In this document: positions 63,070 to 64,000 of the stretch, one piece after another | Layout: every line of letters begins with the position of its first letter | How positions within the stretch are numbered: position 1 is the stretch's first letter | The notes under the pieces: model-generated | The model's input: only the letters and a program-made list of their open reading frames with translations | Database searches by the model: none | What the model was told of the DNA's origin: nothing | Made by a program: the position numbers and the translations under genes | Assembly (NCBI RefSeq): GCF_030296055.1 | Contig: NZ_AP027370.1 | Location: forward strand, 1,352,501-1,416,500 | Reading direction: 5' to 3' | From: Hydrogenimonas cancrithermarum | GTDB lineage: Bacteria > Campylobacterota > Campylobacteria > Campylobacterales > Hydrogenimonadaceae | Length of the DNA stretch: 64,000 nucleotides

Positions 63070-63531
63070 ATGAAAAAAGAGGATGCGGTAAAACATATCG
63101 AGGCGGCGATCACGGCACACGAGAGACAGTTGAAAACGAGCCGCTTCATGGCCTACGGAATGAAAGTCGACGAGAAGGATGCGGCCTTGCATGAAAAGGT
63201 GTGCAGTTTCGGTGCATGGCTTTATGAAAATATCGAATGGCTGAAACGTTTTTTCGGGGCTTCCACGATCGAGGAGATTGAAAAACTTCACTCGCTGTGG
63301 CATAATGAAAACCGAAAGATTTACGATCTTTATCTGAAAAAGAACACGAAGGGGTTGCTTGGAAAACTCTTCGGGCCCTCTGGAATCGAGAAGGGGGATA
63401 TCGACCGGGCCAAAGCCTATTATGCCGATCTGAAGAGTGTTTCCGACGCGCTGCTCAAGCGGATGAAAGTACTGCTGGTGCGTGCGAAATCGAGGCCCGA
63501 AAGCGATTATGAAAAGATAGAGGAGAAGTAG
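63070..63531 (+). CDS. Stand-alone CZB-like zinc-binding sensor domain protein
   Basis: This helical protein of about 153 aa has the pattern of the chemoreceptor zinc-binding (CZB) domain: an early His in AITAHERQLK, Cys in KVCSFGAWLYEN and His residues in KLHSLWHNENRKIY. In other bacteria CZB domains sit at the end of chemoreceptors or diguanylate cyclases and sense zinc or hypochlorous acid. Here it is alone, facing a PAS protein, so it may report to a separate receptor. ATG 63070 follows GGGAG. Confidence 0.7.
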   Translation: MKKEDAVKHIEAAITAHERQLKTSRFMAYGMKVDEKDAALHEKVCSFGAWLYENIEWLKRFFGASTIEEIEKLHSLWHNENRKIYDLYLKKNTKGLLGKLFGPSGIEKGDIDRAKAYYADLKSVSDALLKRMKVLLVRAKSRPESDYEKIEEK

Positions 63532-63533
63532 AG

Positions 63534-64000
63534 ATGGCAAAAGAGCACAGTTTCGACATTTCGGCCAAAGCCGATATGCAAGAGATCAAAAACGCGACTC
63601 AGCAGGCACAGAAGGAGGCGGAGAACCGCTATGACTTCAAAGGGATCGCCAAGGAGATCGACCTGAACGAAAAGGCGAAGACGATTACGGTTACGAGTTC
63701 CAGCGACAACAAACTCGATGCGTTGATCGACATCCTGATCGGAAAGATCATCAAGCGGGGGCTCTCGCCGAAGACACTCAAAGAGACGGCCCGCGAAGAT
63801 GCCAGTGGCGGAACGCGCCGGGCGGTTTTCACCATCGTCGACGCGATCGGCAAAGATGACGCCAAACGAATCGTCAAAGAGATCAAGGGGATGAAGCTGA
63901 AAGTACAGGCTTCGATCCAGGGTGACGAGATCCGTGTCAGCGGCAAGTCGCTGGACGATCTGCAGGCGGTGATGGCGCACCTCAAATCGCTCGATTTCGA
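63534..64000 (+). CDS. yajQ: YajQ family nucleotide-binding protein (partial, cut by window end)
   Basis: The first 155 codons are present; a family length near 163 aa suggests only a few are missing. Motifs FDISAKADMQEIKNATQQA, ENRYDFKGIAKEIDLNEKAKTITV and AKRIVKEIKGMKLKVQASIQGDEIRVSGKSLDDLQ are typical of YajQ. The Xanthomonas homologue binds cyclic di-GMP, which could matter given the three other cyclic di-GMP proteins in this window. It starts 2 nt after the CZB gene. Confidence 0.95.
   Translation, partial: MAKEHSFDISAKADMQEIKNATQQAQKEAENRYDFKGIAKEIDLNEKAKTITVTSSSDNKLDALIDILIGKIIKRGLSPKTLKETAREDASGGTRRAVFTIVDAIGKDDAKRIVKEIKGMKLKVQASIQGDEIRVSGKSLDDLQAVMAHLKSLDF

Overview
The window comes from a flagellated Campylobacterota (epsilonproteobacterial) chromosome, and it spans the replication origin. 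Support for this includes the gene order aroC-rnc-rnhA-TPR protein facing dnaG, the secG-(deacetylase)-frr-pyrE run, flagellar hook genes with sigma-54 promoters of the GGAAC-N4-TTTGCTT type, ThyX in place of ThyA, and the FeoAB and Crp-type regulator content. I cannot name the species. A Hydrogenimonas/Sulfurovum/Sulfurimonas-like free-living lineage is a guess.

Layout. 1-762 is the 5' half of a 16S rRNA gene on the minus strand, behind a perfect-consensus promoter. 1149-2262 carries a BI-1 membrane protein and a stand-alone ThiD2-like protein. 2259-9715 is a long minus-strand block: hydroxyacid dehydrogenase, galU, a zinc-type ABC transporter (znuBCA), aroC, rnc, rnhA and a LapB-like TPR protein. 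dnaG, a PP-loop thiolase-like gene and tRNA-Ala(GGC) follow on the plus strand. 12714-16631 is a Fur-box-preceded iron unit (porin, feoA, feoB). 16763-26536 is a minus-strand block headed by dnaA-dnaN-gyrB and continuing through a degenerate GGDEF/EAL protein, queF, a lipoprotein and an HD-GYP phosphodiesterase. A cluster of DnaA boxes at 26547-26657, between dnaA and ruvC, is the likely oriC. ruvC, thyX and dgt come next, then a flagellar hook operon (fliK-flgD-two flgE paralogues) with two sigma-54 promoters.

34430-43463 holds typA, lemA-DUF3137, a nitroreductase, an outer-membrane barrel, an MFS transporter, RDD, pyrE, frr, a polysaccharide deacetylase and secG. 43540-50633 holds a BioC-like methyltransferase and then the least familiar part: an M20 peptidase, a RimK-type ATP-grasp ligase, a second ATP-grasp protein fused to tandem helix-hairpin-helix domains, and a large M14 carboxypeptidase without a signal peptide. 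I regard this four-gene set as the best candidate for an undescribed system, most likely one that attaches and removes amino acids or short peptides on a target. Its target is unknown.

50602-64000 contains a PAS-GAF-GGDEF-EAL protein, DoxX, EI24, a second copy of the unusual lipoprotein family, a fumarate reductase/succinate dehydrogenase AB pair with no adjacent membrane anchor, a Crp-family regulator, CorA, YfdX, a DUF1931 histone-fold protein, an archaeal-type peroxiredoxin, an NDH-2-like flavoprotein, PAS and CZB sensor proteins, and the start of yajQ.

Two structural signals stand out besides genes. Four places carry phase-keeping heptamer tandem repeats (7-bp units), two of them inside znuA. 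The spacer between feoA and feoB is bounded by a 37-bp inverted repeat, and its far arm is an inverted, synonymously diverged copy of the 3' end of feoA.
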